Below are positions 1-6,124 of a stretch of 41,667 bases of DNA, one piece after another. The first letter of the stretch is position 1, and the number at the start of each line of letters is the position of its first letter. The stretch is from a virus. A model generated the notes under the pieces. The model had not been told where the DNA came from. It ran no database searches and saw nothing but the letters and a program-made list of their open reading frames with translations. The DNA lies in the IMG/VR virus record IMGVR_UViG_3300028400_000015, positions 1 to 41,667 of that record; one strand, 5' to 3'. The position numbers were made by a program, and so were the translations under genes.

Positions 1-80
1 CCTCAAGCCGCCCTGGACGCCCTCAAGCCGCCCTGGACGCCCTCAAGCCGCCCTGGACGCCCTCAAGCCGCCCTGGCCAC
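1..80. repeat. Left-end 20-bp tandem repeat array
   Basis: Four head-to-tail copies of cctcaagccgccctggacgc occupy bases 1-20, 21-40, 41-60 and 61-80; the last copy diverges in its final bases (ggccac). The same unit, in phase, forms the right end of the window. No gene lies in the array. It could be a terminal direct repeat, an array at a circular junction, or a site used in packaging or replication. Assembly may have collapsed the true copy number. Confidence 0.95.
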
Positions 81-200
81 CACCCTATACCCCGCGCCGC
101 CACAAAAAAGCCCGTCAATGGCTTTTTGCCGCGAAAATCGAATAGACCCAACCGTTTTTCAAATCGGACCAATTCCGACGGGGCAAAAGTCGGCCGGCGC

Positions 201-349
201 GGTAACAGGGTAACACCCTTCCCTATAGAGCTATAAAAATACCCACTATTTTTTCCTATTCCTAAAAAATTACAAAAAAATGTCACTAAATAATTATATA
301 AAATATATACCCTACAACATAGACTATTGGGGTATGTTACCCTGTTACC
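201..349. repeat. Perfect 15-bp inverted repeat flanking an AT-rich island
   Basis: The left arm ggtaacagggtaaca (201-215) and right arm tgttaccctgttacc (335-349) are exact reverse complements. Each arm contains two half-sites of the GTAACA box. The spacer is dominated by A and T. Confidence 0.9.
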
Positions 350-408
350 AGAAACTTCAAATTTTTGCGAAACCCGCACCACACAAGGCTTTCGGAAGGT
401 CGCCCATC

Positions 409-435
409 GGTAACACCCTCGCCACGGGTGTTACC
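409..435. repeat. 10-bp inverted repeat, 7-nt spacer
   Basis: GGTAACACCC (409-418) and GGGTGTTACC (426-435) are perfect reverse complements separated by tcgccac. No T-run follows, so a protein-binding site is more likely than a terminator. Confidence 0.9.
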
Positions 436-495
436 ACCCCGTTACCGCCCTTTTTGCAAGAAATTTGCAGAAAAACATCGCCCGCAAAAATTAGC

Positions 496-532
496 GGTAA
501 CACCCAAAACCGAAAAACGCCAGGGTGTTACC
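496..532. repeat. 10-bp inverted repeat, 17-nt spacer
   Basis: This is the same box pair as at 409-435: GGTAACACCC at 496-505 and GGGTGTTACC at 523-532, with a 17-nt spacer. Reuse of identical arms with different spacers suggests that a protein recognises the arms, rather than an RNA hairpin. Confidence 0.9.
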
Positions 533-560
533 GCCGCCACACCACCGAAACCCGCTCAAC

Positions 561-583
561 AAAAAGGCGGCCAATGCCGCCTT
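561..583 (-). terminator. Rho-independent terminator of the leftward replication operon
   Basis: On the minus strand the 8-bp stem AAGGCGGC/GCCGCCTT with a 4-nt loop is followed by a T-run. It begins about 30 nt beyond the stop codon of the primase-helicase gene, as expected for the end of the leftward operon. Confidence 0.8.
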
Positions 584-613
584 CCTGCCAAAATTGACTT
601 CATTTCCAGCCGC

Positions 614-2953
614 CTACTTCCCGAAAGGCAGAACCTTACCCGTTGTGTCACCATTAAGTCGCAATTCCTCTTTAATATCAGACACTTGCACATCGTCCTT
701 TTCCCACTTTTCCCAGTTCCTGAGCACCCACGGGCGCACTGGCGCACCGCCTGCCTTGATCTGTTTCCCGCCCAGCGCAGGCACTCGGCGCCCGCGCTTC
801 GACAGCACGGCTTTCAGTACCCGGTCCAGCAGGTCGCCGTCGGGGATGTCGTAGCCGCCCCGGTTGACCCGTCGGAACACGAACGCCCGCCACTGCGCCA
901 GGGTGCAGAGTTCGCCCTTCGCGTCCTGCACCCATTCGTCGAACAGCACATCGACATCGTTGCGCGAGGATTCGATCATGGCTTCCTTCGCCGGTGTCAT
1001 CATCGGCTCGCCGTTCGGCTGGTACCGCACTTCGCGCGCCATCAGCCACTGGTACAGCCCGGCCACAAACGAGTCTTGCTGCCAGGCGTGATGCACGCGC
1101 AGCATCAGGTTGCCCTCGGCGTCCGCCAATGGCACCCGGCCGTTTTCCAGCACCAGCAGCCGCCGGTCGCCGTGGGGGATGGCCAGGGCATCCTCGTGAT
1201 TGGTAGAGATCAGCACCGACGAAAAAACCTTCTCGTGGCTGTTGCGCCCGAACTTGCGTTTTACCAGCACTTCCTTGTCGCCGGGGTCGCATAGGTCTTT
1301 CAGGTGCTCATAGGCCGACGCCCGCGCATAGTAGCGACTGCGATCCTGTTCCAGTTCCAGCGCCTCGGGCACGGTCAGGATCAGCGACCCGGCCAGGTAC
1401 TCGTTGAAGGTGGCCTGGCCATGCCCGCCGGTGAGGTCGTTCAATGGCACTTCGCGCACGTATTCGCCGCCGAACAGCCGTTTCAGCAGCTTGCCCAGCG
1501 TCCCGCGCCCGACGCCGAACACGGGCGTCACCATCACCACGGCATGCAGGCGCTGCCACGGCTCGCGCAGCTTCACCGCGAGCCAGTCCAGAAACAGCTC
1601 GCGCTCGGCGTCCCTCGGCAGCAGGTGGGTCATGAATCGCTCGAACACGTCCCTGTCTTCCAGCGACCATAGCGATCCCTTCCAGTCGTGCCACATGGGC
1701 CTGCAGTAGGTATTGAACACGATCTGCAAGCCTTCCTGAATGAACGCATCATCCGGGTGATCCGGGCGCAGCTCGGCGCGGTCGGCTCGGGCGGTCTGGG
1801 GGTGGGCCTTCCATTCGTCCACGGCGAGCACGGTGCGGTCGGGCTGCGCCTTAGTCGGCGCATCAATGGTCAGGTGGGAGTTCTTGAGACGGAAGCCTTC
1901 AAAGGTGAACGCATGCGCCGGGGCCTCGATATAGCGCACGGTCTTGTCGGCCAGCAGGACGTAGGTTTTCAGAAGATAGCGCAGGCAGTCGGGAGTGCTG
2001 TCGAGCAGGTCCAGATCGTCAGCGTCCTTCCCCTCGGCTATGACCACCTCGGCAGCCCGTTCCAGCGCCTCGGTCAGCCCGTTCGGCATAACCTGCTCGA
2101 AGTGCGTCACGTCGCGTGGAAAATCGTGACAGCATGCTTCCCGCGAGCCTTCGGCCAGGTAGCAGTGGATACCGCCGGAATCGCCGAATTCGCCATCCTC
2201 GCGGCGCATGTTGAGCATGACGCCCTGTTCGTCAAGGGTGGGTTTCAGCTCCGACCAGGTGACAATGGCGCCGTTCGGGTCGAGGAATTCGGTATCGGGC
2301 GAGAGATCGTAGAGGTGGCGCACAGACCGGCCGTTGCCGAGCGACATGCCGCGGGACACTCGCGGCCAGCCGTGCGCGTCCAGGTGCTTCGTGATGGCGT
2401 CCATGATCCGCTGCGCCTGGCCGCTGTCCAGCGCCGGCAGGCTGCTGATCTTGTGATGCAATGGTTCTTCGCTGTCCCAGTAGTAGGGCTTGCCGGTGCC
2501 CGGGTGAGTGCCGTAGGCGGCGAACTGGCGGCCGCTGCCGGCCAGCAGCTCGACCATGTGGATTTCCCCGTCCTCGCCTTCGTAGCGGGGCGTTCGGGAG
2601 GACGGTATCGCGGTACCCGTGCGCCGAAACAGCAAAAGCCGCTTCGGGTACCGGCCGATCCGGCAATAGTCGGTGCCGCCGGTTTCCTCGCAGATCAGAT
2701 CGTCGATGGCGTCGGCCACGTCTTCGTCGAGGATGTCGATGTCGAAGGCGAGCAAATCGTCGCAGCGCAGGCCCGTGTTCGGCATGGACCGGGATCGGGC
2801 AAAGCGTTTGAGCCACTTGGCGTCTATTTTCTCGCGCGACCAGCCTTTGATGAAAATACCCTTGTCGCGAAGGGGGAGGGGAACGAAACCGTTGCGCAAC
2901 AGCTTGTTGCGAATATCCGCTGGTTTCATGCTATCATTGTTGTCGTCTGTCAT
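614..2953 (-). CDS. Primase-helicase: N-terminal prim-pol domain, C-terminal DUF5906/D5-type ATPase
   Basis: Probable bifunctional replication protein of 779 aa. The N-terminal third resembles archaeo-eukaryotic primase/prim-pol domains: an F-D-I-D segment near residues 70-73 supplies the acidic metal-binding pair, followed by a GRQFAAYGTHPGTGKPYYW segment. The C-terminal half resembles the superfamily 3 ATPase of DUF5906/VirE-type phage proteins, which unwinds DNA. Its P-loop, near residue 480, reads GVGRGT, with arginine where lysine is usual; GDRR further on may give the arginine finger. An in-frame ATG at 2971 would add six residues, but GAGG lies 8 nt before the ATG at 2953, so I chose that. 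It is the last gene of the leftward operon and is preceded closely by a hairpin terminator. Confidence 0.85.
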   Translation of the reverse strand: MTDDNNDSMKPADIRNKLLRNGFVPLPLRDKGIFIKGWSREKIDAKWLKRFARSRSMPNTGLRCDDLLAFDIDILDEDVADAIDDLICEETGGTDYCRIGRYPKRLLLFRRTGTAIPSSRTPRYEGEDGEIHMVELLAGSGRQFAAYGTHPGTGKPYYWDSEEPLHHKISSLPALDSGQAQRIMDAITKHLDAHGWPRVSRGMSLGNGRSVRHLYDLSPDTEFLDPNGAIVTWSELKPTLDEQGVMLNMRREDGEFGDSGGIHCYLAEGSREACCHDFPRDVTHFEQVMPNGLTEALERAAEVVIAEGKDADDLDLLDSTPDCLRYLLKTYVLLADKTVRYIEAPAHAFTFEGFRLKNSHLTIDAPTKAQPDRTVLAVDEWKAHPQTARADRAELRPDHPDDAFIQEGLQIVFNTYCRPMWHDWKGSLWSLEDRDVFERFMTHLLPRDAERELFLDWLAVKLREPWQRLHAVVMVTPVFGVGRGTLGKLLKRLFGGEYVREVPLNDLTGGHGQATFNEYLAGSLILTVPEALELEQDRSRYYARASAYEHLKDLCDPGDKEVLVKRKFGRNSHEKVFSSVLISTNHEDALAIPHGDRRLLVLENGRVPLADAEGNLMLRVHHAWQQDSFVAGLYQWLMAREVRYQPNGEPMMTPAKEAMIESSRNDVDVLFDEWVQDAKGELCTLAQWRAFVFRRVNRGGYDIPDGDLLDRVLKAVLSKRGRRVPALGGKQIKAGGAPVRPWVLRNWEKWEKDDVQVSDIKEELRLNGDTTGKVLPFGK

Positions 2954-2984
2954 TCGGCAGCCCTCTTTCATGGTCTGGAAGTGG

Positions 2985-3015
2985 AAAAAGCGCCCCCTGT
3001 CCGGGGGCGCTTTTT
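2985..3015. terminator. Strong bidirectional hairpin terminator just upstream of the primase gene
   Basis: This is a perfect 13-bp stem, aaaaagcgccccc/gggggcgcttttt, with the 5-nt loop tgtcc and T-runs on both strands. It lies between the lipoprotein gene and the primase-helicase gene, about 30 nt before the chosen primase start. Leftward transcripts must pass it to express the primase, so it probably acts as a partial terminator or attenuator. Confidence 0.9.
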
Positions 3016-3070
3016 TATTGAACGCCTCGCGGGCGTCGCGGTCAAGGTAAACCGGAGCACTCGGCGCTGC

Positions 3071-3496
3071 TTAATCGTTTCTGTCCGGTGTTACAGCCTG
3101 CATTGCCGCCCCAGTATTACCCCGGAAATCAATATCCGGCAGTATCGCTTGTGGTTTGAATGTGCGCCGGTAGTGATATACATTGATTGGTACGGGGGCC
3201 ATTTGTTCTACGAAATAGACTGTGTTATCTGATTTGCCGTAGAAATTCCTGATGTATTGGCCTTCGCCAACCTTACAGATAACCGAAGTTCTGAGTGGTC
3301 CTGGCTCTACTGAGCATCTGCCTTCTGTCACCAATACGATCTTGTCAGTGATAGAGTTGTAAAAGACAATTCGGCGCATTATCTCGAAGTTGTCTGCCGC
3401 TTTTGTCAGGTTGTGTTGCGCCACATCCGCATCGTCGCACCCTGCAAGTAGGATTAAGGGCAACATCGGTAACAGCATAAATAGCTTCTTTTTCAT
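3071..3496 (-). CDS. Small phage lipoprotein, beta-sandwich lipoprotein type
   Basis: This 141-aa protein begins with a lipoprotein signal: charged MKKK, a hydrophobic stretch, then the lipobox LAGC with the lipidated cysteine at residue 20. Mature segments such as LTKAADNFEIMRRIVFYNSITDKI and YHYRRTFKPQAILPDIDFR (quoted only as landmarks: residues 31-54 and 107-125) match my memory of phage proteins annotated beta-sandwich lipoprotein. Membrane-anchored phage lipoproteins often block superinfection; that role is inference here. AGGTGA precedes the start by about 6 nt. The gene is separated from the primase by a strong terminator. Confidence 0.7.
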   Translation of the reverse strand: MKKKLFMLLPMLPLILLAGCDDADVAQHNLTKAADNFEIMRRIVFYNSITDKIVLVTEGRCSVEPGPLRTSVICKVGEGQYIRNFYGKSDNTVYFVEQMAPVPINVYHYRRTFKPQAILPDIDFRGNTGAAMQAVTPDRND

Positions 3497-3506
3497 TGGT
3501 AATCAC

Positions 3507-3938
3507 CTATACGATTTTGCAGCGGTTGACAATTTGCTTCACCGGACGCCCCGCTGCGTTACGCACCGGTGAGCTGTGTCGTTTGCGCCCGCGCACGCTT
3601 TCGTTGATGGCGCGGGTCATGTGGTTCAAAGGCTTCACGATGAAGCCGTCGCTGTCGGTTTCAATGGCGTCGATCCCGCCGAGATAGTCCAGGTAGGCAA
3701 ACCACAAGTCGCCCATCGGCACGCACACCGCCGCACCCAGACTGTCGCGCAGATCAACGCATGCGGCGCAGGTCTTGAAGCGGAAAATATCCCCATTCCA
3801 CTTGCCAGAAATCGTCTGGTAGTCTTCGCCGGGCTGTATAGCGCATCCGCATTCGCAGCATGAATGTTCCACCCTGGCCCGCCGCCATACCTCGGTGAAG
3901 AATACCGGCGAATCGTCGTAATCGGTACAGCAGCTCAT
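3507..3938 (-). CDS. Unknown protein with cysteine-rich putative zinc-binding N-terminus
   Basis: This 143-aa protein has clustered cysteines near the N-terminus (CC at 3-4, then HSCCECG and CAACVDLRD, together about residues 26-62), spaced like a small zinc ribbon or recognition domain. The C-terminal third is basic (SVRGRKRHSSPVRNAAGR). I do not recognise the family. It overlaps the upstream gene by ATGA, so the two are probably translationally coupled. Confidence 0.75.
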   Translation of the reverse strand: MSCCTDYDDSPVFFTEVWRRARVEHSCCECGCAIQPGEDYQTISGKWNGDIFRFKTCAACVDLRDSLGAAVCVPMGDLWFAYLDYLGGIDAIETDSDGFIVKPLNHMTRAINESVRGRKRHSSPVRNAAGRPVKQIVNRCKIV

Positions 3939-4159
3939 GACGCGGTTTTGAAATTCGATTTCAGGCGGCCGCGGGGGCCGAAGGCGAAACCGAACCGGCT
4001 CCCAGCTGCGGTCCGCCGCTCATCCTCACCCCGCCGGCAGCCGGCCCGCCAGGCGCCGTGCAGCCAACGGGCCTTCGGCTGGCCAACGTCGCGGCCATAA
4101 CGGCCCAGCTTGTAGCCGGCGTTGAATGCGCTTTCTCTGCGCTGTCGGTTCTTGCTCAT
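3935..4159 (-). CDS. Rmf/CrpP-like small basic protein
   Basis: This 74-aa protein starts MSKNRQRRESAFNAGYKLG. The pattern GY-x2-G-x2-GR (residues 15-22) followed by RWLHGAWRAG (about residues 30-39) closely recalls ribosome modulation factor, which has GYQAGIAGR and then QWLGGWREA. Rmf binds the 30S subunit and dimerises ribosomes into inactive particles in stationary phase. A phage version could alter host translation, but that is inference. An in-frame upstream ATG at 4243 was rejected because the ATG at 4159 overlaps the previous stop as ATGA and has GGGG about 9 nt upstream. The C-terminus is arginine- and glycine-rich. Confidence 0.65.
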   Translation of the reverse strand: MSKNRQRRESAFNAGYKLGRYGRDVGQPKARWLHGAWRAGCRRGEDERRTAAGSRFGFAFGPRGRLKSNFKTAS

Positions 4160-4533
4160 GAATTCGCCCCATTCCGCGCTATATATCGGCGCACATCTAG
4201 ATTTATTTCGGGTTTTAAGAAATGCCGTATTTCGCGGATACACCCATTAGCCACAACCACGACTATCGGCCTCCCCGCCAGATCCTTCCAACTTGCAACA
4301 TCGGCCACTCGTAAAGTTTGTATCAGCACGTAGGAAGTGAGATGGGTCGCCTCCGACGATATATGAGTGCCGTTGGCTGTCTTAGGACTCAGTTTCGCCG
4401 TAGGCATTAGGGTGAATTCCTGGCACATCCCGCCGTAATCCACCAGCAACGAAAAACCGAGTCTATCCCTCTCGCCGCCAGACAGGAAAAGATCAGCGCC
4501 CTTTATGGAGGCATTGTAAACACCGTCATCCAT
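4156..4533 (-). CDS. Unknown 125-aa phage protein
   Basis: I do not recognise this protein. It looks like a single soluble domain, alternating short strands and loops, ending with GRPIVVVVANGCIREIRHFL near residues 93-112. It overlaps both neighbours: its stop forms ATGA with the Rmf-like gene, and its start lies 8 nt inside the end of the diphosphohydrolase-like gene. Its place in a run of small operon genes supports translation. Confidence 0.75.
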   Translation of the reverse strand: MDDGVYNASIKGADLFLSGGERDRLGFSLLVDYGGMCQEFTLMPTAKLSPKTANGTHISSEATHLTSYVLIQTLRVADVASWKDLAGRPIVVVVANGCIREIRHFLKPEINLDVRRYIARNGANS

Positions 4534-4978
4534 CGTTCTTCTCCGATTCGTTTACCGGTTTGCCAGCTTCCAGTTCCTCGATCAGCAGTTCGAGGGTGGC
4601 CAGCGCGTTCCAGGCGGCGTGCGCGGCGTGCAGCAGGCCGCTTTCGAGGTCGTAATCCCCTTCGATATGGGCCGCCAGTTCGTGCCGGTACTGCGCCGCC
4701 TTGTAGCGATTGAGCGCATCCGGCACGGTCTTCCAGCTGTGCGGGGCGTACTTCCCGGCCCCGAAGGTGGCCACGTCCCCGACGGCCATCAGCGCCTTCG
4801 GGAAGCCTTGCAGCACCAGGTCCATGCGGGTCTTGCCGCCGTCGAACTTCGGGCCGCCCTGGTAGTCATGGAAGGGATCGGTGCGTTTCGCGGCCCTGTC
4901 AGCGAATTCTTCGCGGACTGACCGCAATTGTTCAGGCGTAAGCCACACGTCGAGTTCCAATTGTTCACCCCTGCTCAT
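4526..4978 (-). CDS. dATP/dGTP diphosphohydrolase N-terminal-domain protein (DUF5664-like)
   Basis: This 150-aa protein has the signature FDGGKTRMDLVLQGFP, then ATFGAGKYAPHSWK, YKAAQYRHELAAH and ESGLLHAAHAAWNALATLELL. I recognise this as the small all-helical family (formerly DUF5664) that Pfam names dATP/dGTP diphosphohydrolase, N-terminal. Such proteins are related to MazG/HAM1-type nucleotide hydrolases and are expected to trim dNTP pools. I see no purZ, so a 2-aminoadenine genome is not indicated. The ATG at 4978 overlaps the upstream stop as ATGA; the longer frame to 5122 is unlikely. Confidence 0.75.
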   Translation of the reverse strand: MSRGEQLELDVWLTPEQLRSVREEFADRAAKRTDPFHDYQGGPKFDGGKTRMDLVLQGFPKALMAVGDVATFGAGKYAPHSWKTVPDALNRYKAAQYRHELAAHIEGDYDLESGLLHAAHAAWNALATLELLIEELEAGKPVNESEKNDG

Positions 4979-5190
4979 GACCCACCCCCGATGATCCGCG
5001 CGGCCCACAGGACCAGGGTCACGGCGCCGGCAGCGACCAGGGCGGCCGAGCACAGCATCACGATCCAGAACAGCACCTTCTCGATGAAGGTCAGCTGCTG
5101 AACCGGATAGTGTTCCGGGCAATCCTCGGCCCGCCGGCCGCCGTCAAGCGTTCCGGTGTTCAGGTCGAGGAATTCGGTATCGTCTTTCAT
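4975..5190 (-). CDS. Small single-pass membrane protein
   Basis: This 71-aa protein has a hydrophilic, acidic N-terminal half and one strong hydrophobic segment, VLFWIVMLCSAALVAAGAVT (about residues 39-58), predicting one transmembrane helix. GGAG lies 8 nt before the ATG at 5190; the upstream in-frame start at 5247 was rejected. The function is unknown. It sits between two soluble-protein genes and is coupled to the next by ATGA. Confidence 0.75.
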   Translation of the reverse strand: MKDDTEFLDLNTGTLDGGRRAEDCPEHYPVQQLTFIEKVLFWIVMLCSAALVAAGAVTLVLWAARIIGGGS

Positions 5191-5224
5191 GTCGTTTTCT
5201 CCGATTGGTTTACAAAATTGCGCC

Positions 5225-5623
5225 TCAGTAGGTCCGGCACTCCACACCGTCGGCCAACACCTTCGGCCAGTTTTCCAGTGCCATTTTCGCCACGTTGCGC
5301 TTTGTCTTCGCTTCGTACAAACGCCGTTTCAGGTGCACGACTTCCAGCTCCTTTCGGCGCAGCAGGCTTTTCAGGGCTTCTTCCTTGTCATGATGGGCGA
5401 ACTTCTTGGCCGCCGCGTCCAGGCAGAAGTGCATTTCGCCGAAGGGGCGGTTTGCCACCCAGTACCCCTTCGGCGTTGTCTTCACCACGAAATAGCGCGT
5501 GAATACGAGATAATGTTTGGGTAACGACTCGCGCCCCCAAAAGCCTGAATAGCTCAGTTCAACATCCGCACGAAAAACCTTTGCGGCGCTTTTCGGTATC
5601 GGTTTGTCCCAGGTCTTTTTCAT
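5225..5623 (-). CDS. Conserved-looking phage hypothetical protein, 132 aa
   Basis: This is a basic protein with a beta-rich N-terminal half (YLVFTRYFVVKTTPKGYWV) and a helical C-terminal half beginning KFAHHDKEEALKSLLRRKEL. The arrangement resembles small phage proteins I have seen with a KEEAL-x-S-x3-RK helix; their function is unknown to me. AGAGGA lies 8 nt before the start. It follows a 36-codon membrane-protein gene. Confidence 0.75.
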   Translation of the reverse strand: MKKTWDKPIPKSAAKVFRADVELSYSGFWGRESLPKHYLVFTRYFVVKTTPKGYWVANRPFGEMHFCLDAAAKKFAHHDKEEALKSLLRRKELEVVHLKRRLYEAKTKRNVAKMALENWPKVLADGVECRTY

Positions 5624-5641
5624 ATCAGCATCCTCTAGGAT

Positions 5642-5752
5642 TTATCCGGCGGCACCGATCAGGGCCAGCACCAGGCCCAGCGACGCCAGGGCGGCCAGCA
5701 TGCACAGGAAAGCGCATGCCGCCGACAGCCAGCTTTCGCCGGGATCGTTCAC
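5642..5752 (-). CDS. 36-aa membrane peptide with GTG start
   Basis: The translation begins MNDPGESWLSAACAFLCMLA, continues through a hydrophobic leucine/alanine stretch and ends GAAG, predicting one transmembrane helix. The GTG start at 5750-5752 overlaps the upstream stop as GTGA, and GGGGGG lies about 6 nt before it. It fills an otherwise unexplained 125-nt gap in a packed operon. The function is unknown. Confidence 0.7.
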   Translation of the reverse strand: MNDPGESWLSAACAFLCMLAALASLGLVLALIGAAG

Positions 5753-6021
5753 GATGTACCCCCCACCGGAATGTTGGCCAGGGCATTGTCGCTGGACAGC
5801 GATACGCCGGTAGCCAGGCGCAGGGCAGCGGTTATGGTGGCGATCACTTCTTCCAAGCGGGCGATTTCTGCATCCGCCTGGCGGATCACTTGCAGCGCGT
5901 CGGCCACCATCTTCGCCTTTTCGCGAAGTGTGGCGTCGTCATCGCCGCGGTTCGCACCGGCCAGGATGGTAGCCAGCTCGTCGAGGGTGGTTTCCTCGGT
6001 CACGATATGGGTGACGTTCAT
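5749..6021 (-). CDS. Small helical (coiled-coil) unknown protein
   Basis: This is a 90-aa acidic protein. Residues about 28-68 form a long amphipathic helix (KAKMVADALQVIRQADAEIA and on), suggesting a coiled coil and oligomerisation. AGAGGAAACAAGACC precedes the ATG, a ribosome-site cassette shared with several other genes here. It is the first gene downstream of the leftward promoter-like site at 6062-6097. The function is not recognised. Confidence 0.75.
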   Translation of the reverse strand: MNVTHIVTEETTLDELATILAGANRGDDDATLREKAKMVADALQVIRQADAEIARLEEVIATITAALRLATGVSLSSDNALANIPVGGTS

Positions 6022-6061
6022 GGTCTTGTTTCCTCTCGTTTCAGGGTTTTGGCGTATCAGC

Positions 6062-6097
6062 GATATAGAATGTATATCAGTTGTATATCAATGTAAA
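6062..6097 (-). promoter_or_regulatory. Leftward promoter-like site with TTGATATAC motif
   Basis: On the minus strand, TTTACA (6097-6092) is followed directly by TTGATATACAACTG, with TATATC (6067-6062) 18 nt beyond TTGATA. The site lies in the 103-nt gap between the methyltransferase and the 90-aa gene. Nearly the same TTTACA-TTGATATAC block occurs before the ribbon-helix-helix gene. It is probably an internal promoter and operator for the distal part of the operon. Confidence 0.55.
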
Positions 6098-6124
6098 GGA
6101 AAATTTGCAGAAAATTTGCAAAAA

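Larger units (their letters stand above)
81..560. other. Non-coding region with inverted GTAACA repeats and AT-rich island; candidate origin
   Basis: No convincing gene is present: the open frames here lack ribosome sites and have low-complexity translations. A 15-bp sequence, ggtaacagggtaaca (201-215), is repeated exactly in inverted form at 335-349. The roughly 120 bases between them are very AT-rich, especially 230-320. Two further pairs of GGTAACACCC and GGGTGTTACC lie at 409-418/426-435 and 496-505/523-532, and a lone gttacc is at 441-446. Iteron-like boxes around an AT-rich unwinding element are typical of replication origins or clustered operators. The region lies beyond the end of the leftward replication operon. 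The origin assignment is inference. Confidence 0.6.

Noticed and set aside
1-80. The 20-bp array as a CRISPR
   Set aside because: Units follow one another with no spacers and no cas genes are present; it is a simple tandem repeat.
280-597. A 105-codon plus-strand frame in the left non-coding region
   Set aside because: It runs across the inverted repeats and AT-rich island, has no ribosome site, and ends over the replication operon terminator.
1688-3232. A 514-codon open frame on the plus strand
   Set aside because: It is the antisense shadow of the primase-helicase gene, whose minus-strand product has clear domain motifs; the plus frame shows none and crosses the terminator at 2985-3015.
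4526-4978. 2-aminoadenine (Z) genome, suggested by the dATP/dGTP diphosphohydrolase-like domain
   Set aside because: No purZ-like adenylosuccinate synthase gene is present, and the domain also occurs in phages with normal bases.
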